Source of the DNA: Paramagnetospirillum magnetotacticum MS-1
Lineage (GTDB): Bacteria > Pseudomonadota > Alphaproteobacteria > Rhodospirillales > Magnetospirillaceae
Direction: 5' to 3'
Length of the DNA stretch: 64,000 nucleotides
Assembly: GCF_000829825.1 (NCBI RefSeq)
Contig: NZ_JXSL01000030.1
Span: 751,501 to 815,500 of the forward strand
The notes under the pieces were generated by a model. That model saw only the letters and a program-made list of their open reading frames with translations. It had not been told where the DNA came from and ran no database searches. The translations under genes were made by a program, and so were the position numbers. Positions 8,741 to 17,490 of this stretch are shown here, one piece after another. Positions within the stretch are counted from its first letter, which is position 1, and every line of letters begins with the position of its first letter.

Positions 8741-9848
8741 GAAGCGGCGTCCGGTAGAGGTTGGAGATGGCATCGTCGGGACGACCCAGCCGAGTGGACT
8801 GCTCGGGCGAATCCACGTCCACCCAACCGCCCGCCGCCTCGTCCGAGCGGTAGAAGGCGTGCAGCAGCTTCAGCGTGCCCAGGCAATCCTCGCGGCTGAC
8901 CGGATAGGCCTTGCCCTGATGGAAGTGGGCGGCGATGTCCCGGTACATCTGGGAATGGCCGAAGCCGTAAACGGCGCCGTTCCCTTCGAAGCTCTTGAAG
9001 TCCTCGGAATTGGCGGCGCAAGCGGCAGGGTCGGGGGTGAAGACCTGCAGCTCGTTGACGGCGATGCCACCGATCTGAGCCAGACCCTTCTCGCCGACGA
9101 TGGAGATGGAGGCCTCGAAATCGTCGGGCCGCGCCGCCGTGGTCACTTCCAGGACGCCAACCGCCTGGCTGCGATAGCGCATGGTGGCGACCACGGTGTC
9201 CTCCACCTCGATATCGGCACCCAGCGTGCGCATGGTGGCCGAGACCTGATCCACCTCGCCGCCCAGATGGCGCAGCAGGTCCACATGGTGGATGCCCTGA
9301 TTGGTGAGTGCCCCGCCATCGTGACTAAAGGTGCCGCGCCAGGGCGCCAGATCGTAGTATCGCTGCGGGCGGCACCAGCGCACCCGCACGCTCATGATAC
9401 GAATCTCGCCCAGTTCACCGGCAGCCAGAGCCTGACGCACCCGTGTCACCGCCTTGTTGTGGCGATTCTGGAACACCGGGAAGATGGAGAGATTCAGCCG
9501 GTCGGCCACGCCCCAGGCGTGCACCAGTTGTTCCGGCCGCATCATGGTGGGCTTTTCCAAGATGATGTGCTTGCCGAAGCGCTCCATCATCTCCAGTCCG
9601 TGTTCGGAATGCATGCCCGACGGCGTGATCACCGCCACCACGGAAATCTCGGGATGTTCCGCCAGCATACGCCGATAATCGGTATAGCTGGGGACGCCGA
9701 ATTCATTGGAATAGGCCAGGGCCTTGTCCTCGGCCAGATCGCAGACGGCGGCCAATTGGACTCCGTCGGTGGCGACGATGGAGCGGGCATGGTGCCCGGC
9801 GATGCGGCCACAGCCCACCAGGGCGACTTTTACGGTGTTGGTGCGCAA
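8733..9848 (-). CDS. Gfo/Idh/MocA family oxidoreductase, WlbA-like (copy 2), TTG start
   Basis: This 371-residue protein has the Rossmann motif VGCGRIAGHH near residue 12-21, EKPTMM with the catalytic Lys, and a block GGALTNQGIHHVDLL that closely recalls WlbA/WbpB, the UDP-GlcNAc(A) 3-dehydrogenases that start the synthesis of 2,3-diamino-uronates. No ATG or GTG lies in frame between an upstream stop and the Rossmann motif; a TTG at 9848 with the purine-rich GGGGAAG 7 nt away is the best start. It overlaps the large gene upstream by 19 nt. If it acts as WlbA does, a 3-aminotransferase and an N-acetyltransferase should follow: a DegT-like gene (406) and a hexapeptide acyltransferase (27963) are candidates in the window. 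Confidence 0.8.
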   Translation of the reverse strand: MRTNTVKVALVGCGRIAGHHARSIVATDGVQLAAVCDLAEDKALAYSNEFGVPSYTDYRRMLAEHPEISVVAVITPSGMHSEHGLEMMERFGKHIILEKPTMMRPEQLVHAWGVADRLNLSIFPVFQNRHNKAVTRVRQALAAGELGEIRIMSVRVRWCRPQRYYDLAPWRGTFSHDGGALTNQGIHHVDLLRHLGGEVDQVSATMRTLGADIEVEDTVVATMRYRSQAVGVLEVTTAARPDDFEASISIVGEKGLAQIGGIAVNELQVFTPDPAACAANSEDFKSFEGNGAVYGFGHSQMYRDIAAHFHQGKAYPVSREDCLGTLKLLHAFYRSDEAAGGWVDVDSPEQSTRLGRPDDAISNLYRTPLHG

Positions 9849-11479
9849 GGCGATTCTTCCCCATCCGTGGCTGGGCGCTCAATACCACCGATCAGCAGGT
9901 TTTTCCAGACTCCCATATCCACGGGAGAGAACAGGCGTCCGAAGGGCAACCGGGACGGCGGCTCGATGCGGTCCATGGCTGGCACCAGTTCGTCAAGCGT
10001 CACGGTGACAGGCCGGACGGCATCGGGCAGGATTTCGATGGCAACCCGGTCCTCGGGCAGCAGACGGAAGGTGGGCAGGCCCAGCAGCAACCCCTCCAGC
10101 CCGGTGGTGCCGGTGGAATAGACCACCGCCGACAGGGCTGGTTGCTCGGTCATGGGGACTTGAGTTCGTTCCAGCCCGCCGCCCTCGGTGAAAGCCTGAG
10201 GATACATGGGATGGTCCTTGACCAGAACCCGCCGCCCGGTGGCGGCAATACGCCGCGCGGCGTCCAGTTGCAATGCCGCGATGGATGGATTGGCCGATAG
10301 CGGCACGAAGACTGGCGCAGTCTGGTCATAGGGCCGCCCCTTCGGCTCGGTCAGGCGGAACGCTCCGCCGGTAACGATGCGTTGCTCGGGGATGTCCCAG
10401 TCGATCATCTGCTGACGATATTCGGGGCCATTGGCGACCATCACCCAGGGAATGGCGGCAAGCCCATCGGGGTTGGCACGGGGTGACTGGTTGATCTGAT
10501 GGCGCCCCACCACAGTATGCTGGTAACCGATTGTCGCGATTCCGGCCGCAGTGGCGGCGCGGCACAGATCCTTTTCCCAGCAATGGTTCTCCCATGGCCA
10601 GCACATCACCGACGGCCGCCGCTCGGCCAGAAAGCGGCGCTGGCAATGGATCTGCCAACGGTTCATGGCCGGACCGCCGCCGCCGTTCTCGTTTACGGCC
10701 GCCCGGCGGATCAGCATGCCGAACCGGCCGCCCTTTTCGGCCGGACTGGGCCGCCACGCCACCAGGGGCAAGGTCAGGGCGAACAGGGCCGAGCCCCAGG
10801 CATGGATGGAGGCGCTGCGTCCGTCGGCGGCCAGTTCAGAAGCCCTTGTCGGAGGGGCGTCGGCATGCAGCAGGCGGCGCAGCTGCGGCAAGGCCTTCAT
10901 CAGAGAACCGAAATAGGCATCGGTGCCGTCGGGCCTGCTCTGGGGATGGCCATAGACCAGCAGGATCGGCGCTTCGGCGGGAATATTGGTCTTCAGGCGA
11001 CGGGTCGCCAGGACCGCCCGGACCAGACGAAGCGCCAGCGCGCAGCGCGCCGCCAGACCGCGCAGGCCAAGCCGCAGGGTCGGCTTCAGCAGGCCCGGAG
11101 GCTTTCCGGCCTCGACTCCGGGCAGCCCGGCGATCTCGCGGAACAGCCAGGGGTCGTCGCACAGCATCAGCACAGACTCGGACCCCGCCGCCAGTTCCGC
11201 CGCCAGACGGCGCCAGGCCAGCATCAGACCGAAATCGGATCCGAAGGCTCCGCAGGCCACGCTGTGGGACAACTCCGCCGATGGCGTGCCGCCCAACCGG
11301 CGCGCCGTCTCCCACCAATCGTCCCGGCTCTGGTCGAAGGCCTGCTCCAGACGATGGGCCAGATCGGGCAAACGGGCGGTGGGATCAAGACCATCGGCAG
11401 CGGTATCGGTGACGGCCAGCCACCACCGCCAGGCATTTACGGCAGGTCGGTCGGCCGAGATGCGCAGCAGCAGGCTCAC
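9830..11479 (-). CDS. Putative surface carbohydrate biosynthesis protein, GT-B-like C-terminus
   Basis: This 549-residue protein starts at a GTG that overlaps the stop of the FkbM gene (GTGA, 11476-11479); a longer frame towards 12007 is a shadow of that gene. I do not recognise a precise family. The second half looks like a GT-B glycosyltransferase: a Trp-Glu-Asn motif (WPWENHCWEK), a strand ending in GYQHTVVG, an ANGPEYRQ segment at the domain hinge, a VLVKDHPMYP strand typical of CDP-glycerol- or sialyltransferase-like enzymes, and a late SAVVYSTGTTGLEG loop that resembles a nucleotide-sugar ribose-binding site. From memory it resembles Leptospira-type surface carbohydrate biosynthesis proteins (TIGR04326-like), but I am not sure. 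No membrane segment or signal peptide is evident. It probably acts in the cytosol on a glycan or activated sugar. Confidence 0.55.
   Translation of the reverse strand: MSLLLRISADRPAVNAWRWWLAVTDTAADGLDPTARLPDLAHRLEQAFDQSRDDWWETARRLGGTPSAELSHSVACGAFGSDFGLMLAWRRLAAELAAGSESVLMLCDDPWLFREIAGLPGVEAGKPPGLLKPTLRLGLRGLAARCALALRLVRAVLATRRLKTNIPAEAPILLVYGHPQSRPDGTDAYFGSLMKALPQLRRLLHADAPPTRASELAADGRSASIHAWGSALFALTLPLVAWRPSPAEKGGRFGMLIRRAAVNENGGGGPAMNRWQIHCQRRFLAERRPSVMCWPWENHCWEKDLCRAATAAGIATIGYQHTVVGRHQINQSPRANPDGLAAIPWVMVANGPEYRQQMIDWDIPEQRIVTGGAFRLTEPKGRPYDQTAPVFVPLSANPSIAALQLDAARRIAATGRRVLVKDHPMYPQAFTEGGGLERTQVPMTEQPALSAVVYSTGTTGLEGLLLGLPTFRLLPEDRVAIEILPDAVRPVTVTLDELVPAMDRIEPPSRLPFGRLFSPVDMGVWKNLLIGGIERPATDGEESPCAPTP
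9856..9862 (-). promoter_or_regulatory. Shine-Dalgarno that decides a TTG start
   Basis: On the minus strand the sequence GGGGAAG lies 7 nt before a TTG at 9848. Since no other start codon is available before the Rossmann motif of the WlbA-like dehydrogenase, this site supports the TTG start. Confidence 0.6.
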
Positions 11480-12417
11480 GGGGCGGCCGGAATCACCGAG
11501 GGGATGCGCGGCAATAACAGCAGATTGACGCAAGTCTCGGGAGGCTCGCCATCCAGCGGAATCAGTTGGAGAGAGGGGTTGGCGGGTGTGGGCTCCGGCG
11601 CCAGAAGAATGTGATAGTCCGGAAAGACCTCGCGGTACCAGCCGAAGCTGCGGCCCAACCGCGCCAACCGGGTCGAATGAGCCTCGACGATCAGAGCGGG
11701 TCGATGTTCCGCCAGGGTTCGGCGGCCGCCATCGATGATCAGCGGCTCGAAACCCTCGGTATCCATCTTGATGAAGCCGATCCGCCCGGTGATGCCCAGT
11801 TCGGCGACCACATCGTCCAGACGACGGACCGGCAACTTGCGCGACACATAATCGGCGGGCCGCTCCGCTATGTGCGAGGTGGCCAGGAAGCTCGAGGTTC
11901 CCTCGTAACCGCCCCCCGACACGTTGACGTTCATCTCCAACTCGCCGTCGGTGTCGCCCAGGCCGCAGCGCACCAGGGTGACATTGCGGATACCGTTGAG
12001 AGAGCAATTGAGCGAATTGCGCTCGGCCATCTCGTCCACCGGCTCGAAGGCGTAGACGTGCCCCTGATGGGCCAGGCGGGCCAGCAGGGTGGTGTGCACC
12101 CCCACATTGGCGCCGATGTCGAGAACGATGTGATCGGGGCGCACCAGCTTGCGCATCAGGAACTGCACCTCGGGCTCGTATTCGCGCGAGATGAAGCCAA
12201 CACGGCGGCGCGGCCGGGTGCGGGTGGCGAGGTAGGATCCGGCCGGGGCGTGATAGGCGATGCCGTCGTCGTTCTCGACCAGATAATCAGCCACGTAGAA
12301 TGGGTTGGTCAGTCCACCCAACTTTTCCTGCCCCGCGGTAAAACCACCAAGCAAACCCGCGGCCCGGCCGATCACCGGGTGGTTCAGCAGTTCCAAAAGG
12401 CTGGATTTCAAAGACAT
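11476..12417 (-). CDS. FkbM family methyltransferase
   Basis: This 313-residue protein has the SAM-binding motif IVLDIGANVGVHT (97-109), then AFEPVDEM with the acidic residue that contacts the ribose, a sugar-methyltransferase style KMDTEGFEP motif, and the hydrophobic end segment. These are the signatures of FkbM-type O-methyltransferases, many of which methylate sugars of surface glycans. I chose the ATG at 12417 because AGGAG sits 5 nt before it; the open frame extends 200 nt upstream with no such site. It is the first gene of the region A minus operon, divergent from the SGNH gene at 12563. Confidence 0.83.
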   Translation of the reverse strand: MSLKSSLLELLNHPVIGRAAGLLGGFTAGQEKLGGLTNPFYVADYLVENDDGIAYHAPAGSYLATRTRPRRRVGFISREYEPEVQFLMRKLVRPDHIVLDIGANVGVHTTLLARLAHQGHVYAFEPVDEMAERNSLNCSLNGIRNVTLVRCGLGDTDGELEMNVNVSGGGYEGTSSFLATSHIAERPADYVSRKLPVRRLDDVVAELGITGRIGFIKMDTEGFEPLIIDGGRRTLAEHRPALIVEAHSTRLARLGRSFGWYREVFPDYHILLAPEPTPANPSLQLIPLDGEPPETCVNLLLLPRIPSVIPAAP

Positions 12418-12465
12418 GTCGGCTCCTGCGGCCCATCGCCACCCGTAAAGGGAGTCATCCGACCG

Positions 12466-12494
12466 GTAATAAAGGCCGACTAGCCGGAGAGCAA
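12466..12494 (-). promoter_or_regulatory. Candidate promoter for the region A operon
   Basis: On the minus strand TTGCTC (12494-12489) and TATTAC (12471-12466) are 17 nt apart, about 50 nt before the FkbM start. The match to the sigma-70 consensus is only partial (3/6 and 4/6), so this is a weak call. The divergent 145-nt gap holds nothing else I can name. Confidence 0.25.
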
Positions 12495-12562
12495 GCATAT
12501 CATCAGCGCGAAGCGGGATGGTCAGTATCTCGATGCTTGTGGCATAGTGCCATCGCCCAAGC

Positions 12563-13615
12563 ATGATGGGGACGCACCTCCCGAGCCGCCTGCGCCCCGG
12601 CCGCCAACGGAACCTCATATTGCCAAGAGTCTACTGCCTGACCTTTGCCATCTGCCTTGGTGCATTGCTGTCCGTCAATGCCATCCCGGTTCCATCCTTC
12701 GACCCCGCCGGCCCCGCCACCATGTGCAACGGGGCTTCCATCGGGTTCGAATCCAAGATGCGCCATATCGCCGAAATTCCGCCGGTGGACATCATGCTGT
12801 TCGGCAACAGCCGGATCATCGCAGTCGGAACCGAGGAGATCGGTCTGCCCGGCGTCACGGTCTTCAACACTGGCTCGGGCGGCACGTCGTTTCGCCAAAG
12901 CGTGACTGTGCTGGAACAGGTCCTGGCGGCGGGCAAGGCGCCCAAAGTAGCGGTCCTGTCCTTCGACAACGTCACGCTGGCTTACGCTCAGAACGGTATC
13001 GACTGGCCCCCGGCCCCGGCTCGCTGGGCTATCACCCTGCGCGATATCCTGGCCCTGCCGACCGCGCCACACCGCATCCGCGCCGACCTGCGCTCTTACA
13101 ATCTGGGCCTGCTGGATCAGGAAATCAGCTTCACTGCCAAGCTGGCCAATATAAAGCTGCTGTGGCCGCGTCTGATGGTCATCTTCGGACAGGAACATCC
13201 CTGTCAAAAAGGCTATCGCCCCGATGGCAGCCGCCCCTGGTCGGCGCCGCCGAAGGCTGATCTGGGGGGTGGCCCTCTGCCCCCCTATGCCGTTACCGAG
13301 GCACGCTACCCCTTGCTCGAACACGATCTCGATCGCTTGAAATCAATGCAAGATCGAGGGGTTAACATAGTGGTCTATGAAAGCCCGCTCCTGCCCGCCA
13401 TGACCGAGGCGATAGAGCCCCTGCTGACCGAAGAGCACCGGACCCAGCGTCGCCGTCTGATGGAAGGCTGTATCGAACGGAGATTGCGGTGCCATCGCGC
13501 CCCTGTCCTGGCTGGCAATCCCGCCGACGGCTACTGGAACGACACCAATCATGCTCCGGCTCCGGCCCTAGGACGGTTTATCGCTGACCTAGCCCGGCCA
13601 CTGCTGGCCCCTTGA
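12563..13615 (+). CDS. SGNH-fold protein, orphan relative of MBOAT partner (AlgX/DltD-like)
   Basis: This protein of up to 350 residues has one membrane anchor near residues 23-42 and then a periplasmic SGNH-like domain: FGNSR (80-84) in the place of the GDS/GTSR block with the Ser nucleophile, and WNDTNHAPA near residue 331-339, a D-x-x-H block. Partners of MBOAT O-acyltransferases (AlgJ/X, DltD, PatB) look like this. It is closely similar over its whole length to the product at 29803-30819, which does sit next to an MBOAT gene; this copy has none. The start is uncertain: ATG 12563 or 12566 adds about 18 residues compared with the paralogue, and a TTG at 12620 would match the paralogue's length better. 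Function in O-acetylation or similar is inferred. Confidence 0.68.
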   Translation: MMGTHLPSRLRPGRQRNLILPRVYCLTFAICLGALLSVNAIPVPSFDPAGPATMCNGASIGFESKMRHIAEIPPVDIMLFGNSRIIAVGTEEIGLPGVTVFNTGSGGTSFRQSVTVLEQVLAAGKAPKVAVLSFDNVTLAYAQNGIDWPPAPARWAITLRDILALPTAPHRIRADLRSYNLGLLDQEISFTAKLANIKLLWPRLMVIFGQEHPCQKGYRPDGSRPWSAPPKADLGGGPLPPYAVTEARYPLLEHDLDRLKSMQDRGVNIVVYESPLLPAMTEAIEPLLTEEHRTQRRRLMEGCIERRLRCHRAPVLAGNPADGYWNDTNHAPAPALGRFIADLARPLLAP

Positions 13616-13626
13616 GCCTCCTTTGC

Positions 13627-13656
13627 TTGACCGTTGCGACGAGGCTGGTGTATTGC
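13627..13656 (+). promoter_or_regulatory. Candidate promoter upstream of the radical SAM operon
   Basis: TTGACC (13627-13632) and TATTGC (13651-13656) are separated by 18 nt in the 150-nt gap between the SGNH gene and the radical SAM gene. It could drive 13766-20850. The sequence match is fair but untested. Confidence 0.33.
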
Positions 13657-13765
13657 GTGCACGAGTGCTTGATCCGGCTCGATGGCGAGCCCACATCTGG
13701 CGGTATCCGGTGGCAAACGCCGCCGAAAGTTCCGGCTGGATCGCGCGGCGGAGGCTTTGAGGGAC

Positions 13766-15196
13766 ATGCGAATTCTCTTGGTTTGGCCGAGGGGCAACAT
13801 GCCCTTCTACGTTTTGCCGATCAGCCTAGCCTATCTCGCCGCCAATCTTTCGGAACGACATACCGTCAAGGTGGTGGACTGCTCTGCCGACCAAATCCCG
13901 GAAGATTCGGAGGAATTTCGCCAGATCATCCGCGATTTCGCCCCCGATATGGTGGGTTCCAGCGCCACCTATGTGACCTATAACTACGCGGTCATGGCGC
14001 TGAAGACCGCAAAGGCGGTGTCGCCAGACATCATCACGATCATGGGCGGCGCCCATCCCAGCATCTATCCCGACCGCATCATCACCACCGATCGCGAGAT
14101 CGACTACCTGATGTGCGGCGAGGCCGAGCGCTCGTTTCCACGCTTCGTCGATGCCCTTGCCGACGGCACCGGATTCGAAGACGTCGCCGGTCTGGTCTAT
14201 CGACGGGGCGACGACATCGTCAAAAACCCGCTGGACCTGAATGCCGAGCTCGACACCCTGCGCAGGCCCGATTACGACGTCATGGGGTTGGAAAAATACA
14301 TCGCCCATGACTATAGCTACGGCGGTCTTTACGGTCGTAGCGCGCCCATCTGGTTCACGCGCGGCTGCCCCTTCGCCTGCACCTTCTGCTCGGCCTATCT
14401 GATCACCGGAAAGAAAGTGCGTCACCATTCCATGGATTACATGGTGGAATGGATCGACCATCTCTATCACCAGTACGGTATCCGCCAGTTCGCCTTCATC
14501 GATGATGGCCTGACCGTATTTCCGGACATTCCGAAGCAATTCTGCCGCACCATCATCGATCTGCGCCGCAAGGGCCATTGGGCCGAGCCGATCTATTTCA
14601 CCTCGCCCAACGGCACCCGCATGGAAAAGCTCGACGACGAGTTGCTGCGGCTGATGAAGGAAGCTGGCTGGCAGGGTCTGACCATTGCCCCGGAAAGCGG
14701 CTCGCGCCGGGTGCTCAAGCAAATCAAGAAGTCGCTCGATCCCGATATCGTCCCCGACGTGGTCCGCCGCATCAAGGCCGCCGGCCTGGGCGTGCGCGGA
14801 TTCTTCATCTTCGGCTTTCCCGGCGAGACACGGGAAGATATCGACGAGACCATCGGCCTGATCCGCAGATGCGATTTCGATACCTTTAATATCGGCCGTT
14901 TCCTGCCCATTCCCGGCACCCCCATCTTCAATCAGATGGTGGCGGATGGCGAGATTTCCGCCGATCACATCCCCGGCCAAGTGTTCGAATACGTCACCGC
15001 CTCGGAAGCCGGGCTGGGGACCTATACCCCCGCGACCCTGAAGGACGTGAACCTCAACCTGCTGGCCTTGCGCGAACAGATTTATCTCTACCTGCGCAAG
15101 CCGTCATCGATCGTCTATTTCGCCCGGTATTACGGTATCGGCCGGGTGCTGTCCTATATCCTGTTCATGGTGCGCAAGCGCTTTAAGGCGGCCTGA
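13766..15196 (+). CDS. B12-binding-domain radical SAM protein
   Basis: This 476-residue protein has an N-terminal cobalamin-binding-like domain (about 1-140, ending in the MGGAHPSIYP and CGEAE segments typical of these proteins) and a radical SAM core with CPFACTFC (C201, C205, C208) that binds the 4Fe-4S cluster. The strands GFFIFGFPGET and the C-terminal helices complete the B12-radical SAM (BchE/P-methylase) layout. Members of this class methylate unactivated carbons or rearrange carbon skeletons. The start at ATG 13766 begins directly at the first strand; a GGAGG-like site lies about 10 nt before it. It is the first gene of the cluster with a 2OG oxygenase and LIC12192-type protein, so an unusual modification of a sugar, lipid or aglycone is likely. 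Whether cobalamin is really bound is not shown by the sequence alone. Confidence 0.82.
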   Translation: MRILLVWPRGNMPFYVLPISLAYLAANLSERHTVKVVDCSADQIPEDSEEFRQIIRDFAPDMVGSSATYVTYNYAVMALKTAKAVSPDIITIMGGAHPSIYPDRIITTDREIDYLMCGEAERSFPRFVDALADGTGFEDVAGLVYRRGDDIVKNPLDLNAELDTLRRPDYDVMGLEKYIAHDYSYGGLYGRSAPIWFTRGCPFACTFCSAYLITGKKVRHHSMDYMVEWIDHLYHQYGIRQFAFIDDGLTVFPDIPKQFCRTIIDLRRKGHWAEPIYFTSPNGTRMEKLDDELLRLMKEAGWQGLTIAPESGSRRVLKQIKKSLDPDIVPDVVRRIKAAGLGVRGFFIFGFPGETREDIDETIGLIRRCDFDTFNIGRFLPIPGTPIFNQMVADGEISADHIPGQVFEYVTASEAGLGTYTPATLKDVNLNLLALREQIYLYLRKPSSIVYFARYYGIGRVLSYILFMVRKRFKAA

Positions 15197-15215
15197 TTCC
15201 GGGAGAATTAACGGG

Positions 15216-16019
15216 GTGTCCTCCGACTTCTTGACCGCCGAGGAACATGATCTGGCCCAACACTTCCTGGTCCAGGGGCGGGTTGTGCTGCCAGTCGAAG
15301 ACCGTGAAGGGCTTGATCGGCTGCGCAGTCACATCGCCCTGGCCGCCGCCGCCCATCTCGGCCTGCCAGCCCCCAGCGAGGCTGGCGTTTTTCTCGATTC
15401 CGTCCACAACCACGTCGATCCCGCCCGGCTGAACGACCTGCGGTTGGCGGCAATCGATGCGGTTAATGCCGCACCCTGGTCGCGACCGCTCTATTTCCGG
15501 CTGGCGCGGTCCGCGCTCTACGCCCTGGTGGGCAGCGAACTGGCCATGCAGCGCCGTCTCAACCTGTCGATCCAGCTCCCCGGCGATGCCTCGTCACTGT
15601 TGCCTCTGCATTCCGACGTGTGGTCGGGCGATTCGCCCTATGAGGTGGTGGTCTGGCTGCCCTTGGTGGATTGCCGAGCGACCAAGTCCATGTTCATCGC
15701 CTCGCCCGAGGCCAATATCCGTTGGGCGCCGCGCCTGGCCGAGTTCCGCTCCACCGAGGAACTCTTCCAGGCCGCCCGGACCGATCTCTCCTTCCTCGAC
15801 ATTTCCTACGGCCAAGTCCTGGTCTTCAACCAGACCCTGATGCACGGTAATCGCGTCAATGCCGAGGCCGAGACCCGCTGGTCCATGAATTGCCGTTTCA
15901 AGGGCGTGTTCACTCCCTATGCGGACAAACGAATCGGCGAATTCTTCGAGCCCATCACGCTCCGTCCTGCCAGCCGTGTCGGCCTGGAGTATCGCCTGCC
16001 AGGCGGAAACCCGCCATGA
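15216..16019 (+). CDS. 2OG-Fe(II) oxygenase, sporadic carbohydrate cluster type
   Basis: This 267-residue protein has the double-stranded beta-helix iron site of 2-oxoglutarate oxygenases: H132-x-D134 (LPLHSDVW), distal H210 (TLMHGNRV), and R221 for 2OG binding 11 residues later. It resembles the phytanoyl-CoA dioxygenase-like 'sporadic carbohydrate cluster' oxygenases that I recall from Leptospira and other surface-glycan loci. Such an enzyme could hydroxylate or desaturate an intermediate sugar. The start is a GTG at 15216, 20 nt after the previous stop. It ends in an ATGA overlap with the LIC12192-type gene. The substrate is unknown; the neighbour set is the best clue. Confidence 0.78.
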   Translation: MSSDFLTAEEHDLAQHFLVQGRVVLPVEDREGLDRLRSHIALAAAAHLGLPAPSEAGVFLDSVHNHVDPARLNDLRLAAIDAVNAAPWSRPLYFRLARSALYALVGSELAMQRRLNLSIQLPGDASSLLPLHSDVWSGDSPYEVVVWLPLVDCRATKSMFIASPEANIRWAPRLAEFRSTEELFQAARTDLSFLDISYGQVLVFNQTLMHGNRVNAEAETRWSMNCRFKGVFTPYADKRIGEFFEPITLRPASRVGLEYRLPGGNPP

Positions 16020-16426
16020 CCGAACTCCGCTTCGGCTATCGCGGCTATATCAGTTCGCGCCCCATCGGCGGCGACCGGGTGCCGCAGGCGGTACAGAATC
16101 TGACAGTCCGCGACTATGCTCGGCGCCGAGGGCTGGATTTCCTGTTGTCGGCCACTGAATATGCCATGCCCGACTGCACCATGATGCTGGAACAGGTGCT
16201 CGACGAGATGGCCGGGCTTGGCGGCGCCATCTTGTATTCCCTGGCCCAATTGCCCGATGACCGCGCCCGGCGCCGTGATATTCTGGAGCGGGCGCTGGCC
16301 AGCGGCGGCGTTCTCCATGCCGCGTTGGAAGACCTGAAATTGGCCAGCGGCGACGATCTCCGCCGCTGGGAAGACATCACCCTGGTGCGCCAGGCCCTGC
16401 CATTCTGCCCGAAAGAGCTTTCATGA
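16016..16426 (+). CDS. Sporadic carbohydrate cluster protein, LIC12192 family
   Basis: This 136-residue protein has the typical opening of the LIC12192 family: GYRGYISSRPI (7-17), a run with VPQAVQNL, then an LSATEYAMPDCTMML block near residues 43-57, and a C-terminal ALEDL. I recognise this from memory as the marker of sporadic carbohydrate clusters; its biochemical function is unknown. It has no membrane segment and only a few charged and aromatic residues that could form a site (Tyr, Glu and Asp in the ATEYAMPDC block). It is coupled by ATGA overlaps to the 2OG oxygenase before it and the radical SAM gene after it, so it probably acts with them in a complex or successive steps. Confidence 0.75.
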   Translation: MTELRFGYRGYISSRPIGGDRVPQAVQNLTVRDYARRRGLDFLLSATEYAMPDCTMMLEQVLDEMAGLGGAILYSLAQLPDDRARRRDILERALASGGVLHAALEDLKLASGDDLRRWEDITLVRQALPFCPKELS

Positions 16427-17490
16427 GCGCCGTTCTGTATTCCAATCTCAAATTCCTGCGGTTCAAGGACCAGCTCGACGCCCTGGCCGGAGGTACGGTC
16501 GCTCCGCCTGTCCACATCCGCATCAAGCCGACCAACCGCTGCAATCACAAGTGCTGGTACTGCGCCTATCGCACCGATGATTTGAAGCTGGGCGAGGACA
16601 TGGACGAGTCCGACCTGATCCCCGAAGCCAAGATGATGGAGATCGCCGACGACATTGTCGCCATGGGAGTCAAGGCGGTGACCTTTTCCGGCGGCGGCGA
16701 GCCGCTGCTCTATAAGCCCCTGCCCGAAGTGATCGACCGCCTGGCGGCTGGCGGAGTCCGGGTGGCGACCTTGACCAATGGCGCCAATCTCAAGGGCAAG
16801 GTGGCACAGTCCCTGGCCCGTCACGCCACCTGGGTGCGGGTCTCGGTCGATGCCTGGGACGACGACTCCTATGTCAGCAGCCGGGGCGCCAAGGCTGGCG
16901 AGTTCACCAAGCTGCTGGAGAACATGAAGGCCTTCGTTGAAACCGGCACCAAATGCGTGCTGGGCGTCTCTTTCATTGCAGGCAAGGACAATTACCACCG
17001 CCTGAGCGAGGTTTGCGCCCGCTTCAAGGCGATCGGAGTCAATCACGTCAAGCTTTCGGCCGCCGTGGTCGGCAATTCCGTGGACGAGAACAACCGCTAT
17101 CACCGTGAATTCGCCGAAGGGGCCAGGGCGGAGATCGAGCGGGCCAAGGCGCTGAGCGGTGATGGCTTTTCCGTCCTCGACCATTTCCATGAAATGGAAA
17201 GCCGCTTCGAGAAGGACTATCACCGCTGCCCCTTCCTTCAGTTCCTCACGGTGATCGGGGCGGACCAGACCGTCTACACCTGCCAGGACAAGGCCTATAC
17301 CAAGGAAGGCACCTTGGGCTCCATCCGCGGGCGCTCGTTCCGGGACTACTGGTTCTCCGAGGAGAACCGGCAGCGCATGGCCGAATTCGATCCCTCGCGG
17401 CTATGTCGGCATCACTGCGTTTCGCATTCGAAGAATCAGGCCATAATGCAGTATCTGTCCATCGATTCCGAGCACGGCCTTTTTGTATGA
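16423..17490 (+). CDS. Radical SAM protein with C-terminal SPASM-like cysteines
   Basis: This 355-residue protein has the radical SAM motif CNHKCWYC (C40, C44, C47), the glycine-rich SAM motif FSGGGEPLL (88-96), and four more cysteines near the C-terminus (C269, C287, C328, C332) that could bind an auxiliary iron-sulphur cluster of SPASM/twitch type. Auxiliary-cluster radical SAM enzymes oxidise or rearrange sugars and peptides (for example BtrN on an aminocyclitol). It overlaps the LIC12192-type gene and the ABC exporter gene by 4 nt each. A role in dehydrogenation or epimerisation of the cluster's sugar is likely but not proven. Confidence 0.8.
   Translation: MSAVLYSNLKFLRFKDQLDALAGGTVAPPVHIRIKPTNRCNHKCWYCAYRTDDLKLGEDMDESDLIPEAKMMEIADDIVAMGVKAVTFSGGGEPLLYKPLPEVIDRLAAGGVRVATLTNGANLKGKVAQSLARHATWVRVSVDAWDDDSYVSSRGAKAGEFTKLLENMKAFVETGTKCVLGVSFIAGKDNYHRLSEVCARFKAIGVNHVKLSAAVVGNSVDENNRYHREFAEGARAEIERAKALSGDGFSVLDHFHEMESRFEKDYHRCPFLQFLTVIGADQTVYTCQDKAYTKEGTLGSIRGRSFRDYWFSEENRQRMAEFDPSRLCRHHCVSHSKNQAIMQYLSIDSEHGLFV

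Noticed and set aside
10499-11614. Plus-strand open frame of 371 codons opposite the large surface-carbohydrate gene.
   Set aside because: Low-complexity Gln/Gly/Arg-rich translation without motifs; the minus-strand frame is coupled to neighbours at both ends.
11480-12007. Upstream extension of the large gene 9830-11479 inside the FkbM gene.
   Set aside because: The GTG at 11479 sits in a GTGA overlap, and the FkbM frame in this stretch is well supported.
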